64,000 nucleotides of DNA from Basidiobolus meristosporus CBS 931.73 (taxonomy: Eukaryota > Basidiobolomycota > Basidiobolomycetes > Basidiobolales > Basidiobolaceae), in the NCBI GenBank assembly GCA_002104905.1, contig MCFE01000017.1, positions 1-64,000 on the forward strand, in the 5' to 3' direction. The translations under genes were made by a program, and so were the position numbers. Below, piece by piece: positions 42,239 through 53,575 of the stretch. The notes under the pieces were generated by a model that was not told where the DNA came from, did no database searches, and was given only the letters and a program-made list of their open reading frames with translations. Positions within the stretch are counted from its first letter, which is position 1. Every line of letters starts with the position of its first letter.

Positions 42239-42520
42239 TATCACTGGTCTTGAAAGCTCCTCGCAGCAAAAAGTTTGGAGTATTAGTCGCCCTTTTTCAG
42301 ACTCCACACTTTTTTTTATTTCAAGCGGGATGGTCAACCGTGATTTCGTTTTAAAATGATCACCTATTTCAATGGCGTATATATTATGCCAACTGAATCA
42401 TTCATTTTGTTGGCACAAATCCGAAAAAAAAAATTCGTGGCCGGCGAATTGTGCTTGTTGGGAGGGATATGCAGTTGGTTAGGAGCTGCTTTGCTAGGCT
42501 ACTGGTTTTGGTAGAAGAAC
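42239..42520. promoter_or_regulatory. Short bidirectional promoter of elp1 and dnmt2
   Basis: 282 bp between divergent start codons. It has TATATATTA at 42379-42387, an A tract (42424-42433) and, toward elp1, a T tract (42310-42317). Both genes act on tRNA anticodon loops, so shared regulation is plausible but unproven. Confidence 0.5.
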
Positions 42521-43961
42521 ATGAGTGAAGAATATCGAATTCTGGAATTCTATAGCGGGATCGGTATGAGCGTCTTCTTCGAAACTATTTGAAGCTATTT
42601 CCTTGGTCTAAACTTTTCGATACCCATCTCTCTCCTACAATATCAAAGGTGGCATGGTAAATCACACACTCCTCAGTAAAACTCTGTTGGAGAAAACCCA
42701 AACTGATCGACCACTTCTTGCACCCGTCTAGCACTATGCTTTCCAAAAAACCGGCAAAATTGGACAAGTTCTCAAAGCTTTTGACATCAACACCACTGCG
42801 AACAACATATACCTGCACAATTTCCCGGACAAGAAAAAGCTTGCTCAGGTTTTTTCTACGTTCGCGTATTCTTTGATTTCTACCATACTAAACTCTTTCA
42901 GCGTAACATAGAGGCATTGCCCTATTCCCATTACGAAAAGCTCAACGCCAACGTTTATTTGATGTCCCCGCCGTGCCAGCCTGTAATAGCGTTATGAACT
43001 ATGTGAAGTGCTTTCCCATGATGCTAACCTCGAGAACTCCCCCAAAAGTATACCAGAACTGGACTGCAGAACGGCTCCAATGACCCTCGTGCCAAGAGCT
43101 TCCTATTTCTGATTGAGATGTTTGGAAAAATGAAAAATCCACCCGAATATATATTAGTCGAGAACGTCAAAGGGTTCGAGGTAAAGCCTGGCACAAACCA
43201 TCCTTACAGCGCGGTTTTTAACTTGGCAATCCCCTTGGAATTAGACCTCAGATACTCGTCAGCTACTTGTCGATCAGCTAGCCAAATGCAATTATACCTA
43301 CCAGGAATTTCTTCTTACTCCGTTACAGTTTGGCATACCCAATTCTCGACTGCGGTACTACCTTGTAGCTAAGCTCTCCCCCAAAAAATTCAAGTTCGCC
43401 GGAAATGAGCTCATGTACGCAATGCCACATATGATCCACCAAGATCCCAATTGCCTAAAGTCCACTGACTTTGAGAGTCGAGGAGAGGATAACAAAGGAG
43501 TACTACCGATTCATGATTTCCTAGAAGACAAAACAAGTGAAGAATTGGCCCCATACATGGTCCAAGAGCCTTTGCTCCAAAAGCACGGCTACGTCTTCGA
43601 TATCACCAAGCCATCCAGCCACCGGTCATGCTGCTTTACCAAGGGATATCATCATTACGCTGAAGCTACCGGCTCCATCTTGCAGATGAACGAAGCACTT
43701 GATACCCATGAAGTATTCCTAGCCAACGGAATCCTCAAAGACTCGAAAGATTCGGTCAACAACGGCGAAGAGCCACCAAAGCTCACCGAGCTTCAGCTCC
43801 GTTACTTCACCGAAAGAGAGATTGCAAACCTGATGGGATTCCCCGCACACTTCACGTTCCCGGAAAACGCAACTCTCAAGCAGAGATACAGAGCCTTGGG
43901 CAACAGTCTCAATGTGACTGTGGTATCGGAGCTGATCAAGTACATGCTTGACGATGAATGA
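42521..43961 (+). CDS. tRNA (cytosine-5) methyltransferase Dnmt2/TRDMT1
   Basis: Methylates C38 in the anticodon loop of tRNA-Asp (known for the family; pombe Pmt1). CDS exons: 42521-42563, 42649-42656 (8 nt), 42732-42848, 42902-42982, 43049-43180, 43245-43961 (365 aa). Motif I ILEFYSGIG-GM-HYAF is assembled from three exons. Motif IV SPPCQP has the catalytic Cys. ENVKGFE is motif VI. The Dnmt2-specific CFTKGYHHYAEATGS and C-terminal RYFTEREIANLMGFP with YRALGNSLN close the fold. All catalytic motifs are intact. The 8-nt exon is needed for the conserved GGM. It is divergent from elp1 and upstream of rps5. Confidence 0.94.
42649..42656 (+). other. 8-nt micro-exon of the Dnmt2 gene
   Basis: GTGGCATG, flanked by an intron ending ATCAAAG (42564-42648) and one beginning GTAAATC (42657-42731). 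With the last G of exon 1 it encodes Gly-Gly-Met of motif I (YSGIGGMHYA), invariant in Dnmt2 enzymes. Skipping it shifts the frame. Confidence 0.8.
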
Positions 43962-44060
43962 ATGCTGACAAATTTTGATCACACCTGTAAAGCTCGAAAA
44001 TAAAATTGGCTGCTTTCCCGAAATAGCCTTAGATTCAGTTGATCAGAAAAAAACCCAGCA

Positions 44061-44068
44061 TCACGTGA
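44061..44068. promoter_or_regulatory. rps5: E-box palindrome TCACGTGA upstream of rps5
   Basis: Same 8-bp palindrome as at 16493. Cbf1, which binds CACGTG, works at ribosomal protein promoters in Candida albicans; extension to this fungus is inference. Confidence 0.4.
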
Positions 44069-44148
44069 ATGTCTGGTGGGTGGTAGAAATGGCAGGCGAA
44101 TGCTCCTCAGCGCCTTCTTTTCCTGCTGAAACTACACTTAGTTACTCG

Positions 44149-44248
44149 GTAAGTGAGCACCTTATCCGTTTGGCCAACCACATCCATCTTTAGGATGCGT
44201 ACTTTTCAGTAGCATAAACATCTAACGATATTCCTGGGTTATTACTAG
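44149..44248 (+). other. rps5: Probable 5'-UTR intron of rps5
   Basis: Donor GTAAGTGAG at 44149 and acceptor TATTACTAG ending at 44248, with CTAACG in between as branch candidate. It is 100 nt and non-coding. Confidence 0.6.
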
Positions 44249-44258
44249 ATCGAGGAAC

Positions 44259-44858
44259 ATGGCTCTTCCAGCTGAAATCACCGGAGATGTTCAAAGCATC
44301 CTTCTTTTCAACAAGTGGTCATACGAGGATCTCGAAATCAAAGACATCTCTTTAACCGACTATCTTCAGATCAGATCCCCAGTTTACTTGCCCCACACCG
44401 CCGGCAGATATGCTACCAAGAAGTTCAGAAAGGCCCAATGCCCCATTGTCGAGCGTTTGACCAACTCCCTCATGATGCACGGTCGCAACAACGGCAAGAA
44501 GTTGATGGCCGTTCGTATCGTTAAGCACGCCTTCGAAATCATCAACCTTCTTACCGATCAAAACCCCCTCCAAGTCCTCGTTGATGCCATCATCAACTCC
44601 GGACCACGTGAAGATTCCACCCGCATCGGTAGCTCCGGTACCGTCCGTAGACAAGCCGTCGATGTCTCCCCCTTGAGAAGAGTCAACCAAGCCATTCATC
44701 TTTTGACCACTGGTACTCGTGAATCCGCCTTCAGAAACGTCAAGACCATCGCTGAATGCTTGGCCGATGAGCTCATCAACGCTGCCAAGGGCTCCTCCAA
44801 CAGCTACGCTATCAAGAAGAAGGACGAGTTGGAGCGTGTTGCCAAGAGCAACCGTTAA
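44259..44858 (+). CDS. rps5: 40S ribosomal protein S5 (uS7)
   Basis: Small-subunit head protein at the E site, 199 aa, single coding exon. Diagnostic blocks are [72 protein letters not shown] and [16 protein letters not shown], ending with the conserved LERVAKSNR. Codon choice is highly biased. A leader intron is probable just upstream. Confidence 0.98.
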   Translation: MALPAEITGDVQSILLFNKWSYEDLEIKDISLTDYLQIRSPVYLPHTAGRYATKKFRKAQCPIVERLTNSLMMHGRNNGKKLMAVRIVKHAFEIINLLTDQNPLQVLVDAIINSGPREDSTRIGSSGTVRRQAVDVSPLRRVNQAIHLLTTGTRESAFRNVKTIAECLADELINAAKGSSNSYAIKKKDELERVAKSNR

Positions 44859-45647
44859 TCGTCTATTACTCTCCATTCACACCCATATCCCGGTTGTCAT
44901 GTATTTGTATTTTTCAATGCAGTCAATCTTTTTGTAGATTCTAAGATAATAAACCTCTGATTCACATTGGAATACCCTCTGTTTTCCCACGCAGAGAATA
45001 GCGTTGGTTCCCGTTATAGCTTGGATTATTCAGTGCGTACACTGCGACAGTTCGTTTGCTCTGGTCGGTGAATGGTGCCCTTAGGCAACCAGAATGTGGT
45101 GCCACATCTTGGTATTTTATTGGCCTCTCAACCCTACGGTTTCATGAGGATTGATCGTGTTGGTGGTGCCACATGATTGGCTTGTAGATTGAGAAAGGGG
45201 CCTGCTGGCAATAGGCATCGAGTTCTGGTTCAATTCCGGCTTGTTACGAATCATTTAATTATGCACCTGTTTTTGAAGCCAAGTCCATGATTAACTGTCA
45301 CCATTCAAAGCCATCAACTCATTCATATAATTGGCTGCTGATTGAGACTGCGAAAGCCATTGTGGGCAACCATATATAAAGTGGGACGAAAATGACCATC
45401 CCACTCCGTTCATTATTCCTTATCCCTACTTGGTGTAGTCTCCTGTGACTCTTACGCCTCCCCTGAAGCACACCGTCCAAACTGGTTTTCTATTGCTCTC
45501 CTTATATTTGCTGAACGTGCTCCTCAAGCCACCTGGATTCCAAAACTAGCTTTGAGCTTCCTCTTATCACCTAGTTAGAAATTCTCACCCAGTTGTCCTT
45601 TGATTGAAGCTCTCTTAAAGCCCTTGTTATCCAAACGGAACTGCATT
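44859..45647. promoter_or_regulatory. Intergenic region and SURF4 promoter
   Basis: 789 bp. GTGGTGCCACAT occurs twice (45096-45107 and 45163-45174). A TATA box (TATATAAA) lies at 45373-45380, suggesting a leader of roughly 240 nt for the downstream gene. A GGTTCAATTCC stretch near 45228 resembles a tRNA B box but lacks a matching fold. Confidence 0.45.
45373..45380 (+). promoter_or_regulatory. TATA box upstream of SURF4 gene
   Basis: TATATAAA within CCATATATAAAGTGGG, about 268 bp upstream of the start codon. A long leader or a leader intron would be implied. Confidence 0.45.
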
Positions 45648-46529
45648 ATGGACAACGTGAAGCAAATAACCGCCACCGCAGAGGATGTCATCAATCGGTT
45701 TTCGGCCCCCATTAAACCCTACATTCCTGTTCTTGCTCGTTTCTTACTGGTAGTGACTTTTCTTGAGGATTCCCTACGTATCATGTTCCAATGGTCTGAA
45801 CAGTTGAGATATCTCCACAAATTTCGCGGTTTTATGTGGGGCTTCAACCACCTATTCCTTGGGACCAATGTGGCGGTACAGTATAGCGACCGTATTCGTG
45901 TATGCTCGTACTCCTTGTACTCACCCGCTCAAATTGTTTAGGTCATGCTTGCTGGCTCAATCCTAGCCATATCCAAGAAGCATACGGAGTACGCGGTCTT
46001 GGGACTTTTTGGCGTAGTCATTTCACAGACGTTAGGTTACGGACTCCTATTTGACTTCAACTTCTTCCTGCGTAATATCTCAGTAATCGGTGGCTTGCTG
46101 ATGCTGCTGGCCGATGCGCTGAACAAACGCAAGACATTCTTCCCAGGACTCCCCTCAGTTGCGGAGATCGATCGCTCCACATATTTCCAACTGGCAGGCC
46201 GTGTCCTGTTGATTTTCTTGTTCCTGTCATTCGTGTTCGCCGGTGAGATGACATTCTTGCGCCTAGCAGTCTCCCTGATCTCGTTCGTCGCATGTATCAT
46301 GGTGATCATTGGCTTCAAGGCTAAGTGGTCCGCTATGTTCATGGTGCTGTTTCTGAGTATCTCCAATGTCGTCTTCAATAATTGGTGGAGTATTCATCAC
46401 AACCATCCAACCAGGGACTTCGTCAAGTATGACTTCTTCCAGACGTTGAGTATCATGGGTGGTCTCATGTTGCTCGTCAGCATGGGACCAGGCGGACTCT
46501 CTGTGGACGAGAAGAAAAAGGAGTTCTAA
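45648..46529 (+). CDS. SURF4/Erv29 ER cargo receptor
   Basis: Multispanning receptor that packages soluble secretory cargo into COPII vesicles. CDS exons 45648-45875 and 45942-46529 (271 aa; human SURF4 has 269). Conserved blocks are ARFLLVVTFLEDSLRIMFQW, VLGLFGVVISQTLGYGLLFD, RNISVIGGLLMLLAD, FQLAGRVLLIFLF, IGFKAKWSA, DFVKYDFFQTLSIMGGLMLL and GPGGLSVDEKKKEF. The C-terminal KKKEF is the Lys-rich ER-retrieval signal seen in SURF4. The intron removes an out-of-frame stretch and joins LGTNVA to VMLAGSIL. It is convergent with lsc2. Confidence 0.96.
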
Positions 46530-46874
46530 ACACCCTCATATCCCAAGATATACGTTGTTTAGTTGATGTTTGTATGCCAAAATTTACACCCCATCTGAAT
46601 TGTATTCGTGACATAGTACATGTAAGTCTTTTCTTTATTCGAGTAGAGAAACACAAGAATGTTATAATAAAATCGCCATTGCCCGAGAACAATAATGCAT
46701 ATGCAACCAATCCCCGATTATTCTATCTATCCATATTTGAACAAATACAGTAGTTTATTAGGTTAGGGCTTTTATCAAACCATTGCAACTGATTGTGAAA
46801 ATACATCCTTATGAATGAATAAATTACAGAAATTGATGCTCACGCACCTTGGATCAACTCGGGATATAAATGAT
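46530..46874. other. Convergent 3' region between SURF4 and lsc2
   Basis: 345 bp, AT-rich. AATAAA-like strings occur on both strands (ATAATAAAATCG near 46664). No gene. Confidence 0.3.
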
Positions 46875-48245
46875 TTAAAGAGGTAGCTCAAACTTGATCT
46901 TGAGATCAGCTTGACGGGCCATCTGGACAATGTTGGAAAGATCAACTGCCTTCTTGGCAGCATCGTCCAAATCATCAATGGAGAAAATTCTAAGTCCGGA
47001 TTCCTGGATCAACTTGTTGGCCTCCTCGACACGGGTACCTTGGAGACGGACAACCAGGGGGATGTTCAAGCTGAGTTGGTTGACAGCGGCAATAATACCT
47101 TGGGCAATGACATCACATCTCATGATACCGCCGAAGATGTTTACCAAGATGGCGGAGACACGGGGATCGGTACTGATCAACTTGAAAGCCTCTGTGACTT
47201 GTTCAGCGGTAGCACCTCCACCAACATCCAAGAAGTTAGCTGGGTCACCACCGTGAAGCTTGATGATATCCATGGTTGACATAGCAAGACCGGCACCGTT
47301 GACGAGGCAGCCAATGGATCCGTCCAAACCGATGTAGTTAAGGTTGTGCTTGGCGGCCATGACTTCACGCTCATCCTCTTGTGTGGTATCGCGGAGCTCG
47401 AAGATCTCCTTGTGTCTGAACTCAGCGTTCTCGTCGAAGTTGAACTTGGCGTCCATGCAGAGAACTTCATTGGTGCTGGATTCAGCCATAGGATTGATTT
47501 CAATCATGGTGGCATCCTTCTCGGCGAAGATTTGGTACAACTTCATCATGGTATCGGCGGCTTGATCAACGCACTTGGAGGAGAAGCCCATCTTGACGGC
47601 CATCTCTTGGGCTTGCTCAAGCTTGAGGCCTTGATCGATATCGACAGGAAGAGTTAAGATAGCATCGGGGTTTTCGCTGGCAACGGTCTCGATATCGACA
47701 CCACCTTGAGAAGAGGCAACAAGAACAGGTCCACCGGTTTGACGGTCCATGAGGATGGCGAAGTAGTACTCGCGACGAATGAACTCACGCTCGACGACAT
47801 AGACAGCGTTACAGTCTCTTCCCTTGGCACCGGTTTGCTTGGTCACTAGCTTGTGGCCAAGCATTTGCTCAGCAAACATCTTAGCCTCGGTAGGGGAGTA
47901 GATAGGACGAACACCACCCTTCAAGCCAGAGTCGAACACACCTTTACCACGACCACCGGCCAAAACTTGAGCCTTAATGACCATATCCTCGGTACCCAAG
48001 CGTTGAGCAACGTCGAAGGCCTCTTGGGAGGTTTTGGCGACATCGCCCTTGGGAACCTTGACGCCATACTTCTTCAGCAATCCCATGGAGAGGTATTCAT
48101 GGATAGAAAGGAATCTGCGTTGGTTGCTCTGAACCGGTCTCAGCTAAGAAAATTGATTAGCACATAGTGGACACAGTGTGGTATACCCGGGAAGACTTAC
48201 AGTTTTGGCACCGAGGGAAGCTCTAGTGAGGAGATTTCTAAACAT
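46875..48245 (-). CDS. Succinate-CoA ligase (ADP-forming) beta subunit, mitochondrial
   Basis: TCA-cycle enzyme subunit (yeast Lsc2, animal SUCLA2) that binds nucleotide and makes succinate plus ATP with the alpha subunit. CDS exons 48245-48201 and 48143-46875 (437 aa). Exon 1 encodes a basic presequence start ([15 protein letters not shown]), continuing into [22 protein letters not shown]-grasp features are [45 protein letters not shown] and [12 protein letters not shown]. The ligase domain shows [30 protein letters not shown] and [11 protein letters not shown]. Codon use is strongly biased. ADP- versus GDP-specificity is not decided by eye. Confidence 0.96.
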
Positions 48246-49998
48246 TTTTACTGTCTATGTGTGGAGAGAGTGACGGAAATTATACAAGAGTATGAAAAAA
48301 GGGTAAGAAAAGCAATAAGAGAAATAGTCAATCCGAGGACCAGAGGTATCGCACCACGATCCCAGTTTTATACACATCATCAACGTAAATCCTCATACCC
48401 ACACCCCATTGGATGGATCCACCTACAAATATGTATGCCATGGAATAATTATCAAACGGTATCATTGCAAATTAAGGGAGGGGTAGAACTATCACCTCAC
48501 TTGCTCGACAACTAGTACGTAGAGGATCTGGTAACCATAAATGTTGCATCCAAGCCCGTTATTGGTGGGGAGTGCTAGCTGCTTCGCAAAGCGCTGAAGG
48601 TCAGTGAGAACCATGTTTGACAGTGAAGTTACACTTATCGGAAATGGGAATGGCCCTCTTATGCCATATATGGACACCCAGTGAGGCCCAACTGCTTGCA
48701 ATTTCGCTGCTGGCAGTGCCCCATGAACCGGAGTGGCTCAGAGCAGTCCAATGAACGATCTCTGCATGCCAATCAACGCAACTGACAGAAATGACTGACT
48801 AATTTCCAACCTATACATCTGCCCTGACATAAAGAGTTTGGAATTCCAAATTGGTGAGCTATCTCTTGGGACCAAAGGATTTGGCCTGAAAGCCACACCA
48901 GGCTCTGATTGGCCTCAGTCCATCTCAAAAAAAGACGAATTCGTCCTAGGTACGGCGATATTGCCCTCAAAACCGACCGCAACTCAGCCACATTCCCGCG
49001 AAATCCGAACATCACCACCCGCATGCCCCAACGCGGGGAACACCACCCTCTCGATATCACCGCACTACACGACATATGTGCTTAGCAATGATAAATAGGC
49101 AACCGAATGACACATGGGCTGCTACCCACCTGAAAGCAAGTGGCGGGGAGTGCCCAGCTTGAAGCATAAATGGGATTGGCCCGCCTCGCAAAATTTCATT
49201 CGACCCCTGATCTTGAGTAAACAACACAGCGTGCCTCTTCCTATTTGGTTGACACTGGGGCTCACCATGGGGAATCCATCCCATCGAAACAAATTTGTAA
49301 TCATTCTTAATTAATATTGATCTGAACGCTAACTCCAGTTGTGGTGGTACAATTTGGGGATGTTGAGCGGTCAGATTTGGCAGTTTAGTGGTTCATGAAA
49401 GTGGCTTCAACAGATAGGACGTGGTGAGCCTTCGTGCGTGGTGGGCATAGCTCGGGAAAGCGTGATTCCTGTCCGTGTTGTGGGCTGTCTCCAAGTGTGG
49501 GATTCCGAGAAGCTCATTCATCCGGGTGGGCAGGAAATCGCCTTGCAAGTGGAGACTGCTGTACATGAAACAAACGTGTAATTCAGCAAGTTGTGTTAAT
49601 CAGTTAATCAATATAGCCTCCCATGGTGCAGCCATGTCGGGTATTAATTTGTATTCCATGGGTAGTTTATTTTTGACATGCTCCAAAATGTCATTTATCT
49701 CACCCGCCACACCCATCGCTCATTGAATGGTAACCTATGCTGTGGAACGGTTGCTCAAAATTATGTAATAACATTGTGAAAAACCGAAAAGGTGTGATGG
49801 TGGGAAATGTGGTGAATGTTGAACCAAGTCTGCTTGTCACTAATTGTTTGGTCGGATATGTGTAGGTTGGGCTGCCATTGATGGTGGGATGGTGGTAAAA
49901 AAATCCCGTCCGCGCCACAACATATTTTTTTATCAAATTCTATTGTATTAAGGAGTATTGGTTCGCGGTTCTTGGGAATTTCCTTGGAAAATAGGTGT
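48246..49998. other. 1.75-kb intergenic region upstream of lsc2
   Basis: No coding potential, RNA gene or repeat could be supported. It holds the lsc2 promoter (right of 48245) and the 3' flank of the hda1-like gene. It is the second longest empty stretch in the window. Confidence 0.45.
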
Positions 49999-52900
49999 TT
50001 AATCAATTCTAGGCGCAAAATAGTTGTTCACTTGAGCCCAGATCTGATCGTGGAGTCGACCAAGAGTAGTGTTGGGAAGCTCGGTTCTTACGCCTGGATA
50101 TGGTGTCATATACCGGTAAGCTGTCTATCTACAATGGGCAGTCCCTGAAACAATGCGCTATGCACTAACCATATATATGACAATTGCCAAACTCTTCTCC
50201 TTGGCTCTCTTCAAGCGCAACTGGGTGCAATAACACGTACGAATGCTAAAGATATGGTGCAGTCAGTTATGTGCAAAGCTCAACGTTGGTGAGAGGATGC
50301 CGACTACCTCGTAATACCACTGCGCCATACTCTGCTTGACGCTAGGTGCATCCAATCCAGGGACCATTACGAAATAAAATAAACGTGACACCTCGAGAAA
50401 TTCTTCCGCTGAATGTAATAGATTCGATCATGTCAGCGGATCATTTCAACAGAGTATACTGCCATACTATACCTTTCTTCGATATCAGATTGCATACTCC
50501 GTCGACAGCGGCCCCAGTTGCAATGAATAGGATCCGTTTGGCGGTGGATGTCCTATATGTCGGTTAGTACCATGTTGGTGCATATCAGGCAGGTGAACGC
50601 GACCCACTCTACACACTGATCCCAGACATACTGCACCAGGCTATTGACCATGTTTTTGTCTATGCTCTCATTCGTGTCCTGGCGGGTTTTCATCAGATCA
50701 TGATTCGAACCAAATGGTTTGTGAAACGTGATATAACTTGCCATCAAAGGAATATTTACATCCACAAGTTCCATGGCGTTTTCCCTCGTGGTTTCGGCAT
50801 ATCGGTTAAATATATCAACCTATGATCGTATTAGTTCTGCTAGCCTAAGCATTAATCAGACAATTATTACCAGAGATGTCTCATCATATGATAATTGCTC
50901 CGTGGCATTTCTATAACAAGCATTACAATCAAGGGCAGGATAGGTTATGTTGGTTGGGTTGTTCCATGGGTATAGATATAGTCCAAGTCAAGCTTACGCA
51001 TCGTGTATGAAAATCGTCAATGCGTCAGCGCGATAGATATTCGGACTATCGTAATCAGGGATGAATATTTCGGTTTTAGGCGTGGGCATTGTTGGATTGC
51101 TCTACCTGTAATACACTTCACATTTCTTGGAATCTGAAAGATTGGGATTGTCCATCGGAAGCTCAACCAATTTGAGGTGGCTAGTCAAGAACTCTTGACG
51201 GGGTGACGTAGTGACTGCTGAAAATAGTGTGCGATCAGTGACAATTGCTTGAACAGAGGTAAACTACCATGGGTAATTTTCCGGAGTCAGCCGTCTTGGC
51301 CTCCGACTGTCTTACGACTAGGACCAATCTTTACCTTGTGTTTGTGTTCTTGGGGCGTTGAGATAAGATCCTTGAAGGGATTCCCAGTATTTTGACTGTA
51401 TGTGAACTACTCTATGGGCTGTCTCTATACATCTAGGGCTAGGCACCATGGGCGGGGATAGTGGCGGATCTTCCCCGAGCAATATCTTGAAACAAGCCAA
51501 AGCAGACACCCCGATTGCGTCTAAACTATATCCTCCTTCCATCGCCAGCACAATCTTGCCCCCGGAAAGGGATTTCATCAAAGAGGTCATATGCGCAAAT
51601 GCGGTAGGGGTGACAAAGCATTCCCCAATATCGTCACCTAGTCATCAAGTTGTATTGAATACTACGAGCTAAACAAAATCTGAGACGCTCTTGATTTACC
51701 AGCTGCTGCATCAAAACCAGCGGCAACTAAAAAGATTCGTACAGATGGTCAGCGTTAATTCACAACCCATATTGGTTGACGAAGATGGATTCGTTTGATA
51801 CCTATGACGATCTCTGGAGCGAATTCTCTTGCGATAGGCATGACAATGTGGTTCATAACGTAAAGGTAATCCGCATCACCCATGCCAGCACAAGGCCATG
51901 GAATATTCACCGTCCTGGTCAAGCCAATAGAGCAAGATCAGTCTTGAGGAAACCCCGATGAAAATCGCAAGTTTGGTAGTTACCTTCCAGCCCCAAGTCC
52001 ATCTCCAACCACATAATGGGCGGCGGCAGTAGAGTACGGGTAAAAATTAGCATCCTCATACCGGTGAATAGATATGTACAAAACGTCGGGATCGTCGATA
52101 AAAGCTTTCTGAATTCCATTCCCTAAATACAGCAGTTAAGCTCATCTGGCTAACAGGTCACACACAGGCATAGGCTATCCTACCATGATGAATGTCCCTG
52201 ATAAATCAATGATGTTAGCAGTTTGTGAGTGCTGAGCAAAATCGACTTGTGAAAACGTACCAATCAAGAACCAAGACCTTTTTCACACCATGCTTTTTCT
52301 GAAGCACTCGAACTGCGACCGCTACATTATTATACAAACAGAATCCCATGGGCTAAACAAGTTAACGGGGTCAACTAATTGGCTACAAGCAAAGTCAGAA
52401 TGGTGTTTACCTCGTCTGGCTCGGCATGATGTCCACTGATGTCAATATGTATGTACATATTCAAGTAACGCGAGTATCAATATTATGAGGGACTTTTAGC
52501 GAGGTGAAGGCACTTCAACTTACGGAGGTCTAACCACGGCCATCCCGTTTCTTACTTTTCCCGTGTAAACTGCGTCGACCATCTCGATGACTCCGCCGCA
52601 TGATAATCTAGCACAATAACCACTCTCATTACTCAAATAGATTGAATTGTACTGACTGGCGGTTGTCTTCAAGTCCTTGTAGTTCAAATCTACGCCATTG
52701 GAAATTCAACAAATTCATTATTGGGGTTTTTTTGAATATGCTGAAATATGTTTTGCCGTGTACCTGATATCGAGGCCACCTCTTCGTGGTGTTCTTTTGA
52801 ATGGACTAGCTGGATTTCCTCGTCGGTCGCTTCTCGTGCAGGGATCCGCAGGCATTTTTCTAAACAACCTGGACCCCTCTAAAGCCTCATAGACTCTCCA

Positions 52901-53113
52901 TATTCGACGGGGATCCTCAGGATGATCAAGTTCATTGTGTATTGAACGATGGAACTTCATGCGCACATCGTACACTAAACCAGTGGTATGCTCGTCCGAA
53001 ACACCAACGCGTGAATGGTCATTTTGGGCTGGCTTGGTAGTTGTGTTGGTGGTCTCTACGCTGTCAGATTCGGAATCTGATATTACTAGTCTTTTATGGG
53101 CCCTTCTGTGCAT
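49999..53113 (-). CDS. hda1: Class II histone deacetylase Hda1/Clr3 with Arb2 domain (two frame breaks)
   Basis: Zinc deacetylase for gene silencing. Exons: 53113-52764, 52689-52524, 52435-52411, 52352-52261, 52197-52184, 52123-51984, 51914-51802, 51726-51700, 51637-51335, 51217-51106, 51045-50998, 50910-50871, 50819-50617, 50552-50473, 50408-50308, 50245-50170, 50120-49999 (about 669 aa). Catalytic blocks span several junctions: [75 protein letters not shown] and [12 protein letters not shown]. An Arb2-like domain follows ([34 protein letters not shown]), ending [13 protein letters not shown]. Frame is broken by one extra base in T5 at 52855-52859 ([12 protein letters not shown]) and in A5 at 52080-52084 ([11 protein letters not shown]). 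All other exons agree in phase, including 14-, 25- and 27-nt ones. Pseudogene or assembly indels. Confidence 0.85.
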
Positions 53114-53575
53114 ATCTACCCTCAAGTTTGTCAAAGACGAAATTCGAGATGAATAACATTTACCGTGGTCAGGCTAATCCATCGAATTATTGGCCCATAG
53201 GCCAAGTCTTAGCACAAATGCGCATTCCACATAAGTTTGGCTTAAAAACAATCACTGGTGCAATCGCATGGATGATATATTAAGCTTGGAGTGATTTGAA
53301 ATGGAGAGCCGCCCAGTTTATTAAGATTTTGAAAACATCAGTTTATTCAAAACATCTTGAGCCACCAGGATTTCAATCAAACTTGCTTAAAAATATGTAA
53401 AATCAAGTCTTGGATCACAAATATCGTAGGAATGTGTGTTGGGGAGATGATCATATATCTATAGTACGGTAAATGGGTAAAGTACATAGCAAGAGATAGT
53501 ATATATATCTGATTATTTACTGAACAAAACGATTCAATGTTGGAGTATTAGTTTGAAGAGATTTTCTTTCTCTAT
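53114..53575. other. Intergenic region between hda1 start and atg13 3' end
   Basis: 462 bp; both flanking genes are on the minus strand, so this is the hda1 promoter plus the atg13 3' flank. AT-rich with no clear element. Confidence 0.3.

Larger units (their letters stand above)
43962..44258. promoter_or_regulatory. rps5: rps5 upstream region and 5' leader
   Basis: Contains TCACGTGA at 44061-44068 and a probable leader intron 44149-44248 (CTCG/GTAAGT to ACTAG), ending ten bases before the ATG. Confidence 0.5.

Noticed and set aside
45180-45260. tRNA-like B box (GGTTCAATTCC)
   Set aside because: No matching acceptor stem, D arm or anticodon stem could be formed around it.
51040-51110. In-frame TAG in the Hda1 gene that looked like a nonsense mutation
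   Set aside because: A 60-nt GT-AG intron (51046-51105) removes it and keeps phase with the Arb2-domain exon, so no lesion is needed here.
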